Shown: positions 34,982-43,837 of the stretch, piece by piece
Numbering within the stretch: the first letter of the stretch is position 1
Layout: every line of letters starts with the position of its first letter
Assembly (NCBI RefSeq): GCF_003013395.1
Contig: NZ_PXZM01000038.1
Location: 59,348-123,347, forward strand
Length of the DNA: 64,000 nucleotides
Source of the DNA: Brevibacillus fortis
GTDB lineage: Bacteria; Bacillota; Bacilli; Brevibacillales; Brevibacillaceae
Reading direction: 5' to 3'
Notes under the pieces: model-generated
Databases searched by the model: none
What the model saw: the letters and a program-made list of their open reading frames with translations, nothing else
What the model was told of the DNA's origin: nothing
Made by a program: the position numbers and the translations under genes

Positions 34982-36268
34982 TTACTTCTTCAGGTTGTAG
35001 AATGCAGAACGACCGCCAAAACGAGCTGTATCAGCGAGTTCGTCTTCAATACGCAGCAATTGGTTGTACTTCGCTACGCGATCAGTGCGGGAAGGCGCAC
35101 CTGTTTTGATTTGACCTGCATTGGTAGCGACTGCGATATCAGAGATCGTAGAGTCTTCGGTTTCACCGGAACGGTGGGAAATGACCGCAGTATAGCCAGC
35201 CAGCTTCGCCATTTCGATTGCTTCGAAGGTTTCTGTCAGCGTACCGATTTGGTTTACTTTTACCAGAATGGAGTTACCTGTAGAGGTCTCGATTCCGCGA
35301 GCCAGACGCTCTGTGTTCGTTACGAACAAGTCGTCCCCTACGAGCTGAACTTTGCTGCCCAACTTGTCAGTCAGCGCTTTCCAGCCATCCCAGTCGTCTT
35401 CAGACAGACCGTCCTCGATGGAGATGATTGGGTATTTGTTTACCAGATCTTCGTAGAACGCGATCATTTCTTCTGTTGTTTTCACAACGCCTTCGCCTTC
35501 GAAGTGGTATTTGCCGTCTTTGAACATTTCTGTAGCTGCTACGTCCAGCGCGAGGAACACGTCTTTGCCTGGCTCATAGCCTGCTGCTTTGATCGCATCC
35601 AAAATGGTTGTGATCGCTTCTTCGTTGGATTTCAGGTTTGGAGCGAAGCCGCCCTCATCCCCTACTGCTGTGCTCAGGCCTTTTTCACCCAATACCTTTT
35701 TCAGGGAGTGGAAAATTTCCGCACCTGTGCGCAGTGCTTCCTTGAAGGAAGTAGCACCTACTGGCATAACCATGAATTCCTGAATATCTACGGTGTTGTC
35801 TGCGTGCTTACCACCGTTCAGGATGTTCATCATAGGAACTGGCAACATTCTCGCGTTGAAGCCGCCGAGGTAGTTGTAGAGAGGAACGCCGAGAGAATCT
35901 GCAGCCGCACGCGCTACTGCCATAGAGACGCCGAGAATCGCGTTTGCACCCAGCTTGGCTTTGTTTGGCGTGCCGTCGAGCTGAATCATCGCCATGTCGA
36001 TGCCGACTTGATCCAGAGCATCCATGCCGATCAGTTCAGGAGCAATGATTTCATTCACGTTTTCTACAGCTTTCAGAACGCCTTTGCCCAAGTAACGGGA
36101 TTTGTCACCGTCGCGAAGCTCAACTGCTTCATATGCACCTGTAGACGCTCCAGATGGAACATCTGCACGGCCCATAGAACCATCTTCGAGATACACTTCT
36201 ACTTCCACAGTTGGATTACCGCGGGAGTCCATAATTTCGCGTGCATAAATGTCAGTAATCATTGCCAT
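34982..36268 (-). CDS. eno: Enolase
   Basis: This 428-aa enzyme turns 2-phosphoglycerate into phosphoenolpyruvate. Seen are DSRGNPTVEVEV, SGASTGAYEAVELRDGD, the catalytic GDEGGFAPNL, the metal and active-site motifs SIEDGLSEDDWDGW and VGDDLFVTN, and SHRSGETED. It is the last gene of the gap-pgk-tpiA-gpmI-eno run. Confidence 0.98.
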   Translation of the reverse strand: MAMITDIYAREIMDSRGNPTVEVEVYLEDGSMGRADVPSGASTGAYEAVELRDGDKSRYLGKGVLKAVENVNEIIAPELIGMDALDQVGIDMAMIQLDGTPNKAKLGANAILGVSMAVARAAADSLGVPLYNYLGGFNARMLPVPMMNILNGGKHADNTVDIQEFMVMPVGATSFKEALRTGAEIFHSLKKVLGEKGLSTAVGDEGGFAPNLKSNEEAITTILDAIKAAGYEPGKDVFLALDVAATEMFKDGKYHFEGEGVVKTTEEMIAFYEDLVNKYPIISIEDGLSEDDWDGWKALTDKLGSKVQLVGDDLFVTNTERLARGIETSTGNSILVKVNQIGTLTETFEAIEMAKLAGYTAVISHRSGETEDSTISDIAVATNAGQIKTGAPSRTDRVAKYNQLLRIEDELADTARFGGRSAFYNLKK

Positions 36269-36355
36269 TTCTCGTCCATCTCCTTTTTATTACGTAGGTT
36301 GCCTACATGTATTTTGCTACCACCTAGCCACCTTTTCAGTGTGTCCCAGTGAAGC

Positions 36356-37897
36356 CTATTTTGCAAGTAACGATTTGCCTGTCATTTCAACCGGCTGTGG
36401 TACGTTCAAAAGCTCCAGAAGCGTTGGCGACAAGTCGGCCAAAATACCGTCTTCGCGCAGAGCAGCCCCTTCTTTGGTCACGATTACCGGCACTGGATAC
36501 GTACTGTGCGAAGTAATCGGGCGTCCCGCTTCATCCAGCATCAAGTCAGCATTACCGTGGTCAGCCGTGATGACGGCTACGCCACCTTTTGCCACGATCG
36601 CATCTACCACTCTGCCTAGGCATGCATCAACCGTCTCGACTGCTTTGATTGTTGGCTCCATCATACCAGAATGACCAACCATGTCGCAGTTGGCAAAGTT
36701 CAAGATGATCGCATCAAAATTGTCTGCCTCGATCTCAGCCACTACTGCGTCTGTCAGCTCTGGCGCACTCATCTCTGGCTGCAAATCGTACGTCGCCACT
36801 TTTGGAGAAGGAATCAGGATACGTGCCTCACCCGGAAACTCCTTCTCACGCCCGCCGCTGAAAAAGAAAGTCACGTGCGGATATTTCTCCGTCTCTGCAA
36901 TGCGCAGCTGCTTCAAGCCTTGCTGGGAAAGCACCTCTCCCAACGTGTTATCCAGATTGGAAGGCTTGTAAGCGACATATCCGTCAACTGTCTCGGAAAA
37001 ATGCGTCAGGCACACAAAATGCAGATCGCGCGGACGCTCATCGCCGCGGTCAAAGCCACGGAAATCTTCATTCGTAAATGCTTGCGACATTTGAATCGCA
37101 CGATCCGGGCGGAAATTATAGAAAATAATCGAATCGCCGCTTTGAACGGTCGTCACTGGTTTTCCTGCCTCATCGAGAATCACGGTTGGCATGACGAACT
37201 CATCCATAATGGACTTTTCGTAGGATTCCTTTACCGCTTCAACCGGATCACGATAAGCAGGAGCATCTGCGTACACCATGGCACGATACGCCTTCTCTAC
37301 ACGCTCCCAGCGTTTGTCCCGATCCATCGCATAGTAGCGGCCTTGTACGGTAGCAATGCGGCCAACGCCGATCTCTGCCATTTTGGCTTGCAGCTGTTCG
37401 ATATAGCCCACTGCACTGTCAGGCGATACATCGCGACCATCGAGGAAACCGTGAATGAACACATCTGCAAAGTCCTGCTTTTTCGCCAACTCGAGCATCG
37501 CAAACAGGTGGTCAATGTGACTATGTACACCACCATCAGACAAAAGCCCGAACAGATGGAGCTGCTTGCCGTTTTGCTTCGCGTGCTGGAAAGCAGCGAT
37601 CAGTGTTTCGTTCTCAAAAAAAGCGCCTTCTTTAATCGACTTGGTTATGCGCGTCAAATCCTGATAAACGACACGCCCTGCCCCGATATTGAGATGGCCT
37701 ACCTCGGAGTTCCCCATCTGTCCTTCTGGCAGCCCAACAGCCAGCCCACTTGCCTCCAGTGTCGCGTGAGGGTATTGATTCCAGTAACGGTCAAAATTCG
37801 GCTTGTTGGCTTGAGCTACTGCGTTTCCATGCGTTTCGTTACGCAGAGCAAAACCATCCACAATCAAAAGGGCAACCGGTTTTGGTCTTTGTGCCAT
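36356..37897 (-). CDS. gpmI: 2,3-bisphosphoglycerate-independent phosphoglycerate mutase
   Basis: This 513-aa manganese enzyme interconverts 3- and 2-phosphoglycerate. The start has AGGAGGAG. Seen are the metal site LLIVDGFALR, the phosphoserine loop QMGNSEVGHLNIGAGR, HGFLDGRDVSP, YNFRPDRAIQ and the late metal site ITADHGNADLM. In spore formers its manganese and pH dependence is known to control spore 3-PGA stores. Confidence 0.98.
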   Translation of the reverse strand: MAQRPKPVALLIVDGFALRNETHGNAVAQANKPNFDRYWNQYPHATLEASGLAVGLPEGQMGNSEVGHLNIGAGRVVYQDLTRITKSIKEGAFFENETLIAAFQHAKQNGKQLHLFGLLSDGGVHSHIDHLFAMLELAKKQDFADVFIHGFLDGRDVSPDSAVGYIEQLQAKMAEIGVGRIATVQGRYYAMDRDKRWERVEKAYRAMVYADAPAYRDPVEAVKESYEKSIMDEFVMPTVILDEAGKPVTTVQSGDSIIFYNFRPDRAIQMSQAFTNEDFRGFDRGDERPRDLHFVCLTHFSETVDGYVAYKPSNLDNTLGEVLSQQGLKQLRIAETEKYPHVTFFFSGGREKEFPGEARILIPSPKVATYDLQPEMSAPELTDAVVAEIEADNFDAIILNFANCDMVGHSGMMEPTIKAVETVDACLGRVVDAIVAKGGVAVITADHGNADLMLDEAGRPITSHSTYPVPVIVTKEGAALREDGILADLSPTLLELLNVPQPVEMTGKSLLAK

Positions 37898-37909
37898 TGC
37901 TTTCTCCTC

Positions 37910-38668
37910 CTATCGCGACGTAGCTCCTGCCACAAGCTGCAAGTAGCTATCCGCTACGAGACTCGCTCCACCGACCAACGCTCCGTCGATATCCGGCTGT
38001 GCCATGTAGCTTGCGATGTTTTCCGGCTTTACACTTCCGCCGTATTGAATGCGCACTTTCTCAGCTGTCGCTTGTCCGAAGCGTTCGCCTATTACACTTC
38101 GAATAATAGCAATCGTTTCATTCGCATCCTCTGCCGTGGAAGACTTGCCTGTACCAATCGCCCAAATCGGCTCGTATGCAATAACGGTATCCGCCACTTG
38201 TGCAGCGTCTACTCCAGCAAAGGCACCTTCTGTCTGCGTACGAACTACTTCAGCTGTCTCGCCCGCTTCCCGCTGCTCCAGACTCTCTCCTACGCACACA
38301 ATCGGTACGAGACCTGCTGCTAAAGCGGCTACCACCTTTTTGTTCACGGTCTCATCTGTTTCATTGAAATATTGACGGCGCTCAGAGTGACCCAGGATCA
38401 CGTACTCCACACCGATTTCTTTCAGCATGGTCGCGCTGATTTCACCTGTATAGGCACCTTGCTCTTCAAAATGCATGTTTTGCGCGCCGATGGCAATATC
38501 CGTTCCCGCCAGCTCTTCCTTAAGGGCAGCCAACGCTGTAAAAGGTGCGCAAATGACCTTTTGTACTCCGGATGTATTGTTATCTGCCTTGGCTTCCTGC
38601 GCAAACGCTCTTGCCTCGGCCATCGTCTTGAACATCTTCCAGTTCCCCGCGATAATTGGTGTTCGCAT
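37910..38668 (-). CDS. tpiA: Triosephosphate isomerase
   Basis: This 252-aa TIM barrel interconverts dihydroxyacetone phosphate and glyceraldehyde 3-phosphate. Seen are the N-terminal GNWKMFKT (catalytic Lys), ILGHSERRQYF (catalytic His) and VIAYEPIWAIGTGKS (catalytic Glu and the flexible loop). Its start has AGGGGG, 22 nt after pgk. Confidence 0.98.
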   Translation of the reverse strand: MRTPIIAGNWKMFKTMAEARAFAQEAKADNNTSGVQKVICAPFTALAALKEELAGTDIAIGAQNMHFEEQGAYTGEISATMLKEIGVEYVILGHSERRQYFNETDETVNKKVVAALAAGLVPIVCVGESLEQREAGETAEVVRTQTEGAFAGVDAAQVADTVIAYEPIWAIGTGKSSTAEDANETIAIIRSVIGERFGQATAEKVRIQYGGSVKPENIASYMAQPDIDGALVGGASLVADSYLQLVAGATSR

Positions 38669-38689
38669 GCAAACTCCCCCTCTTCGCTC

Positions 38690-39874
38690 TTATTGATTAT
38701 CTGCCAACACAGCTACGCCTGGCAGTTCCTTGCCTTCCATGAATTCCAGAGACGCTCCGCCACCTGTAGAAATGTGTGTCATCTGTTCGGCTACACCTGC
38801 TTTTTCTACAGCTGCTACAGAATCCCCGCCACCGATGATGGTCGTACCATTGCATGCTGCCATGGCCTTTGCTACACCAATCGTGCCGCCTGCAAAAGCA
38901 TCCATTTCAAACACACCCATTGGGCCGTTCCATACAACCGTTTTGGAATCTACGATGACGCTGTGGTACTGTTCTACTGTTTTCGGCCCGATATCGAGTG
39001 CCATCCAGCCATCTGGAATCGCATCAATTGCCACGACCTGCTTTTCTGCATCTGCCGCAAAACGGTCAGCTACCACAACATCAACTGGCATCAGCAATTG
39101 AACGCCGCGCTCTTTTGCTTGATCCATCAACGTACGTGCGAGATCGAGCTTGTCGTCTTCACACAGGGATGCGCCGATGCCATACCCCTGTGCTTTGAGG
39201 AATGTATTCGCCATACCGCCGCCGATAATCAGATGATCGACCTTGGTCAACAAATTTTCAATAACAGCAATCTTATCTTTAACTTTTGCCCCACCGACAA
39301 TCGCTGTAAACGGACGCTCCGGTTTGGACAAGGCTCCGCCCATGAAGCGAATTTCCTTTTCCATCAAAAGCCCCGCAACTGCTGGTATGTACTCAGCGAT
39401 TCCCGCTGTAGAAGCATGTGCCCGGTGAGCTGTACCGAATGCATCATTCACAAACAGATCAGCCAAGACCGCAAAGCTTTTTGCCAGTTCTGGATCGTTC
39501 TTTTCTTCTCCCGCATGGAAGCGCACGTTTTCCAACAGGATCACATCGCCAGACTCCATCCGTTCCACTGCCGCTTCAACAACCGCACCATGGCAATCCT
39601 CCAGCTTGTGAACATCCTTGCCCAACAACGAGGATAGATGGGCTGCCACAGGGGTAAGACGCATCTCTTCCACTACTTGGCCTTTAGGACGACCAAAATG
39701 GCTCGCCAGGATTACTTTGGCTCCTGCCTCCATCATGAAACGGATGGTAGGTACAGCAGCACGAATGCGTGTATCGTCGGTGATTACCCCGTCCTGCATT
39801 GGCACGTTAAAGTCGACACGGCAGAATACGCGCTTGCCTGCCAGCTCAACATCGCGGATAGATTTCTTGTTCAT
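38690..39874 (-). CDS. pgk: Phosphoglycerate kinase
   Basis: The start is ATG 39874 (394 aa) after GGGAGG; an in-frame upstream ATG at 39889 lacks a site. Seen are VFCRVDFNVPMQDG, the substrate site ASHFGRPKG, VNDAFGTAHRAHAS and the nucleotide loop GGGDSVAAVEK. It makes ATP from 1,3-bisphosphoglycerate. Confidence 0.98.
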   Translation of the reverse strand: MNKKSIRDVELAGKRVFCRVDFNVPMQDGVITDDTRIRAAVPTIRFMMEAGAKVILASHFGRPKGQVVEEMRLTPVAAHLSSLLGKDVHKLEDCHGAVVEAAVERMESGDVILLENVRFHAGEEKNDPELAKSFAVLADLFVNDAFGTAHRAHASTAGIAEYIPAVAGLLMEKEIRFMGGALSKPERPFTAIVGGAKVKDKIAVIENLLTKVDHLIIGGGMANTFLKAQGYGIGASLCEDDKLDLARTLMDQAKERGVQLLMPVDVVVADRFAADAEKQVVAIDAIPDGWMALDIGPKTVEQYHSVIVDSKTVVWNGPMGVFEMDAFAGGTIGVAKAMAACNGTTIIGGGDSVAAVEKAGVAEQMTHISTGGGASLEFMEGKELPGVAVLADNQ

Positions 39875-39973
39875 GAACGATCCTCCCAAATCATTGGCTT
39901 TTTATTCGGAAAACAGATATGGGAAAAGGGAGATCGCTCTCCCTTTTTTTCCACAACAGTTCTATTTTACGTG

Positions 39974-40978
39974 TTAGAAGCCGCGCTGTGCAACATAATG
40001 ACACAAGTCTACGACACGATTGGAGTAACCCCACTCGTTATCGTACCAGGAAACGACTTTCACCATGTTTCCTTCCAGTACCATAGTGGACAAAGCGTCG
40101 ATTGTGGAGGATGCAGGATTTCCATTGTAATCAGACGATACGAGCGGCTCTTCGGAGTAGCCCAGAATGCCTTTGAGTGGGCCTTCTGCTGCTTCCTTCA
40201 GTGCGTTGTTGATTTCTTCCACTGTTGCGTCTGTCTTCAACTCAACTACCAGGTCCACTACGGATACGTTTGGAGTTGGAACGCGCATCGCGAAACCATT
40301 CAGTTTGCCTTTCAGCTCAGGTAGTACGAGTGCTACCGCTTTTGCTGCCCCTGTAGAGGTTGGAATAATGTTTTCCGCAGCTGCACGGGCACGGCGCAAA
40401 TCTTTGTGCGGCAGATCGAGAATTTGTTGGTCATTGGTATAAGAGTGAACGGTTGTCATCAATCCGCGTACGATACCGAATTTTTCATTGAGAACCTTCG
40501 CGTATGGCGCCAAGCAGTTCGTTGTGCAGGACGCGTTGGAGATCACAGTGTGTTGGGCTGGATCGTACTTGTCTTCGTTTACACCGATTACGACTGTAAT
40601 GTCTTCGTTAGTTGCTGGAGCGGAGATGATGACTTTTTTCGCGCCACCTTCCAAGTGTTTCGCTGCATCTTCGCGCTTCGTAAAGCGTCCAGTCGATTCT
40701 ACAACGATTTCAACACCGTAATCTGCCCACTTGAGTTGAGCTGGGTCGCGCTCTGCCAACACCTTGATTTCTTTGCCGTCAACGATGAGCGTGTTTTCGG
40801 AAGCTTCTACGCTCACGTTCAGAACACCATGAACAGAGTCATATTTCAAAAGGTGCGCCAGTGTGTGCGCATCTGTCAGGTCATTGACCGCCACGATTTC
40901 TACATTTGGATTGTTCAATGCTGCACGAAATACGTTACGACCGATACGACCAAATCCGTTAATACCTACTTTTACCAT
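39974..40978 (-). CDS. gapA: Glyceraldehyde-3-phosphate dehydrogenase (NAD, glycolytic)
   Basis: This 334-aa enzyme has the Rossmann start INGFGRIGRNVFRA and the active-site SNASCTTNCLAP. The start has AGGAGG. Placement behind cggR makes it the glycolytic GapA form, not the gluconeogenic GapB. It is separated from cggR by an NhaC-family antiporter gene, which is unusual. Confidence 0.97.
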   Translation of the reverse strand: MVKVGINGFGRIGRNVFRAALNNPNVEIVAVNDLTDAHTLAHLLKYDSVHGVLNVSVEASENTLIVDGKEIKVLAERDPAQLKWADYGVEIVVESTGRFTKREDAAKHLEGGAKKVIISAPATNEDITVVIGVNEDKYDPAQHTVISNASCTTNCLAPYAKVLNEKFGIVRGLMTTVHSYTNDQQILDLPHKDLRRARAAAENIIPTSTGAAKAVALVLPELKGKLNGFAMRVPTPNVSVVDLVVELKTDATVEEINNALKEAAEGPLKGILGYSEEPLVSSDYNGNPASSTIDALSTMVLEGNMVKVVSWYDNEWGYSNRVVDLCHYVAQRGF

Positions 40979-40997
40979 AATGAATACCTCCTGCTCA

Positions 40998-42362
40998 TTA
41001 GCTAGCTTTATTCTTCATTGTGAGAAACCTGCCCTCTGGCGAAAACCAGCGGGTCGATAATATCGTAACAATCGGTAATAAGATTGGAAAAAACACAAAG
41101 GGTAATGTCTGGATCGTCGAAACACCTAACGTGAGCGCCATCATCATGGAGAGTCCGTTCCACGGGATCAGTACAGGCATGACAACTGTGGAGTCTAGCA
41201 TCGTCTTGCCCAACAGCTCGCGCCCTCCCTCCCATTGGGAGAAACGCCCGAGAAGAGTAGAGCCGAGAACCAGTATTGGAATGGTTTGATTACAGCTAAT
41301 GATGACCACTAACAACGACAATGCCGCTGCCTTCGCTACCAAGATCGTCTTATTTTTTGTATGTCCCATCATTTTGTCTACGATGGGGGTTAATAAATTA
41401 GCTCTGTTCAATATGCCGTTTAAAAAGCCTGCGAGAATGATTAACGCCAGAACATTGAAGATGGCGAACATCCCGCCCCCATGGACCAGTTGATCCAGCG
41501 GCGTTCCTGAATGAAGCTCAAATCCGACTAGCATCGATGTAAAAAACGTCTTCACATCCATATTCCCATTGATCCCGACTAGAATCGCACTGGCTCCGAT
41601 ACCGTAAAACAATGCCTTGACCGCCTTGACTCTCAGTGCAAAAGAAGCAATTAACACGACGAGCGGCAGCATCAAGCTCCCATGTACCGAAAAATAACTG
41701 ACTAACAGCTCTTGGTACATCTGAATGGTATCCGTTGAGTTCGCCTGCGGTCGAAAAAGATCGAGGATCAGGAAAAGTAACGCGCATATCGCTACCGCAA
41801 GTAAAGCAGGACGCCTTGTTCTTCTTTCTTGTTCTTCTGTCATCCCAACATTGGAAAGCACCAGTAATCGACTGCTAGAAATCGGCGAGAAGCGTTCCCC
41901 CACCATCGCTCCAGAGATGAGCGCACCACCTATGATCGCAGGTGATATCCCTGCTGCGTGTGCAATGCCCATCAGAGACAGCCCAATCGTACTTAGCGTA
42001 CCGATTGACGTACCCAACAAATAACTGACGCCTGCGGTCAACAGAAAAGAGAGAACGAACAAATACTCGACATTCACAATCGACAATCCGTAGTAAATGA
42101 TGGCGGGAATGGTTCCTCCCATCATGAGTAGCGGAATCAAGAGTCCTACTAAAAACAGAATCGTAAGGACGGGCTTTGCCTTTTGGACACCTTCCCAGCC
42201 AAACGCGAACTGCTGCTTCCACGGATAACCCAATCTTTTTACACTAACCAGTGTGACCAAGATCGCAAAAACAATCCCCCATGCGATCGGAAAACCGAGC
42301 GATAGGCTCAAAATGATGCCAGCGATCATTGCCAAGATGGGTGTGACCGATGTGATAGACAT
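40998..42362 (-). CDS. NhaC-family Na+/H+ antiporter inside the gapA operon
   Basis: This 454-aa multi-pass protein has about 11-12 membrane helices and the NhaC features YLLGTSIGTLSTIG, SGAMVGERFSPISSS and SCNQTIPILVLG. Members exchange sodium and protons; some, such as Bacillus MleN, exchange malate for lactate. It lies 18 nt after cggR and 19 nt before gapA on the same strand, so it should be made with the glycolytic enzymes. An acid-export or lactate role would fit, but the substrate is not shown. Confidence 0.85.
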   Translation of the reverse strand: MSITSVTPILAMIAGIILSLSLGFPIAWGIVFAILVTLVSVKRLGYPWKQQFAFGWEGVQKAKPVLTILFLVGLLIPLLMMGGTIPAIIYYGLSIVNVEYLFVLSFLLTAGVSYLLGTSIGTLSTIGLSLMGIAHAAGISPAIIGGALISGAMVGERFSPISSSRLLVLSNVGMTEEQERRTRRPALLAVAICALLFLILDLFRPQANSTDTIQMYQELLVSYFSVHGSLMLPLVVLIASFALRVKAVKALFYGIGASAILVGINGNMDVKTFFTSMLVGFELHSGTPLDQLVHGGGMFAIFNVLALIILAGFLNGILNRANLLTPIVDKMMGHTKNKTILVAKAAALSLLVVIISCNQTIPILVLGSTLLGRFSQWEGGRELLGKTMLDSTVVMPVLIPWNGLSMMMALTLGVSTIQTLPFVFFPILLPIVTILSTRWFSPEGRFLTMKNKAS

Positions 42363-42380
42363 GCGACCGACTTCCTTCCG

Positions 42381-43406
42381 TTACAATCGTGTGGACAACA
42401 GCGTGTGAGCTGCTCCTTCGTCCGTAATGAGTACATTCTGACACGATTGCTTAGCAAAGGAAAGAATCGCTTTTGCCTTGCTTTCGCCCCCCGCAATGGA
42501 GAGCACCCTTTCTGCTTTGTGCACTTCCTCTAGCTGTAAACCAATGGTCGGCATTCTGTGGACTGTTTCTCCCGCTTCATTAAAGTAGTAGCCGAATGCT
42601 TCTGATACAGCACCCGTCTCCACTAATTCTTCGAGTTCTTCCTCCGAATAATTCCGCCTTCTTGCCATCGTGACGGCATCCCCGATTCCATGCAAAACGA
42701 TTCGGGTCTCGCCCAAGAGCGACAGCACATCTTGCACTTGCGGCTCTTTGACCAATGTCTGCAAGGCTTCCGGATGGAGGCGATCCGGTACGTGAAGAAG
42801 CCGATAAGAAGCACCTGTTTTCGCTGCCATGGCGGAAGCGAGCGTATTCGCTTGTAGCTCTACGCGTTCTCCCAAGCCACCGCGTGCAGGGACAAACTGA
42901 ACGTTTTTGAACGAAGCGGAAGGCGTTAGATGACTTGCTACGCTGGCGATGGATGAACCACCTGTTACCGCTACAATGTCTCCTTCTTGCACGACCTGTT
43001 TGAGTACTCTTGCTCCTACCCGTCCCAGCTCTTCCTTTACCCAAGGCGATTGGTCTGCATTGCCCTGCACCACAATGACTTCTGATATGCCTAGCTTTTT
43101 TTGCAGGCGCTCCGCCAAGTCAGTAAGGCCGAAAAGCTCTCCGACGAGAGGCTCCATGTCGTCCAAAACTTGTTGTCCTTCTTCACTCAGGCTCATTCCC
43201 GCAGCCGTTACATGAAGGAGCCCCGTCTCTTTTAGCAGTTCCACTTCTGCCCGCAAAATACGCTCAGTGGTATCCATGGCTTGAGCTAGACCTCTTCTGC
43301 CAATCGGCTGCAAATGATAGATGGATCGAAGCAACATGTACCGCTGACGCAAAACCTGAATCAAGTCAGGCAACAATTTTTGTTGCAGTTCCAGTAAACG
43401 TCGCAT
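42381..43406 (-). CDS. cggR: Central glycolytic genes regulator CggR
   Basis: The start is ATG 43406 (341 aa, the usual length) after AAGGAAGAAGG; longer frames run into the operator. It has an N-terminal winged helix (LRSIYHLQPIGRRGLAQAM, RAEVELLKETGLLH) and a SorC-type sugar-phosphate-binding domain (VAVTGGSSIASVA, ILSFAKQSCQNVLITDEGAA). CggR represses gapA operon transcription until fructose-1,6-bisphosphate accumulates. Confidence 0.95.
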   Translation of the reverse strand: MRRLLELQQKLLPDLIQVLRQRYMLLRSIYHLQPIGRRGLAQAMDTTERILRAEVELLKETGLLHVTAAGMSLSEEGQQVLDDMEPLVGELFGLTDLAERLQKKLGISEVIVVQGNADQSPWVKEELGRVGARVLKQVVQEGDIVAVTGGSSIASVASHLTPSASFKNVQFVPARGGLGERVELQANTLASAMAAKTGASYRLLHVPDRLHPEALQTLVKEPQVQDVLSLLGETRIVLHGIGDAVTMARRRNYSEEELEELVETGAVSEAFGYYFNEAGETVHRMPTIGLQLEEVHKAERVLSIAGGESKAKAILSFAKQSCQNVLITDEGAAHTLLSTRL

Positions 43407-43440
43407 TTTGCCTTCTTCCTTGGTTACAAATTGTTTTTCC

Positions 43441-43479
43441 GGGACTCTTTCTGTCCCTGTATATACATTTTTTGTCCCG
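43441..43479 (-). promoter_or_regulatory. Candidate CggR operator
   Basis: On the minus strand CGGGAC-N6-TGTA (from 43479) is followed by AGGGAC-N6-AGTC. This is close to the Bacillus subtilis pattern of two CGGGAC-N6-TGTC half-sites. It lies 35 nt upstream of the cggR start and supports autoregulation of the whole operon. Confidence 0.65.
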
Positions 43480-43559
43480 CTTGGTGCAAAAAAAAAGATC
43501 ACTTGCTACAACTTGAATGTATCATATTTAACAATATCTTGCAAGTTACCCCAAGCCAC

Positions 43560-43832
43560 TCATGATCGAGCGGCACGTCTATGTAATTCGTTTCGTAGCT
43601 CCTCTAGTGTCACCACATGTGTAATGGAACGAAACACAATCTCTCCATCAATCTCGACTACTGGAATGATAAACATCATTTCCTCATGCAAGACTGGATC
43701 ACTTTCAATATCAACGATGCGCATACGAAGGGGGAACTCCTCCGCGAGACTGCGGATGTAGAGCCCCACCTCATCGCACAGATGGCATTTATTTCGTCCG
43801 TACACAACAATTTCAAAAGTCTTTTCATTCAT
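43560..43832 (-). CDS. Glutaredoxin-like thiol-disulfide protein
   Basis: This 90-aa thioredoxin-fold protein has an active-site CHLC near residues 16-19 (RNKCHLCDEVGLYIRSLAEE) and the cis-Pro stretch MMFIIPVVEIDGEIVF. It lies 5 nt after rpoN. Its ribosome binding site (AGAGG) overlaps the end of that gene, so the two are coupled. Such small CxxC proteins reduce disulfides; the partner is unknown. Confidence 0.82.
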   Translation of the reverse strand: MNEKTFEIVVYGRNKCHLCDEVGLYIRSLAEEFPLRMRIVDIESDPVLHEEMMFIIPVVEIDGEIVFRSITHVVTLEELRNELHRRAARS

Positions 43833-43837
43833 TACTA

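Noticed and set aside
35060..36352. Plus-strand frame of 430 codons
   Set aside because: It is wholly opposite eno, and its Cys/Phe-rich composition is that of a shadow frame.
36671..38323. Long plus-strand frame of 550 codons
   Set aside because: It lies opposite gpmI and tpiA, has no ribosome binding site, and its composition (Cys, His and Arg rich) is that of an antisense shadow.
38372..39637. Plus-strand frame of 421 codons
   Set aside because: It is opposite tpiA and pgk, which are certain, and it has no start signals.
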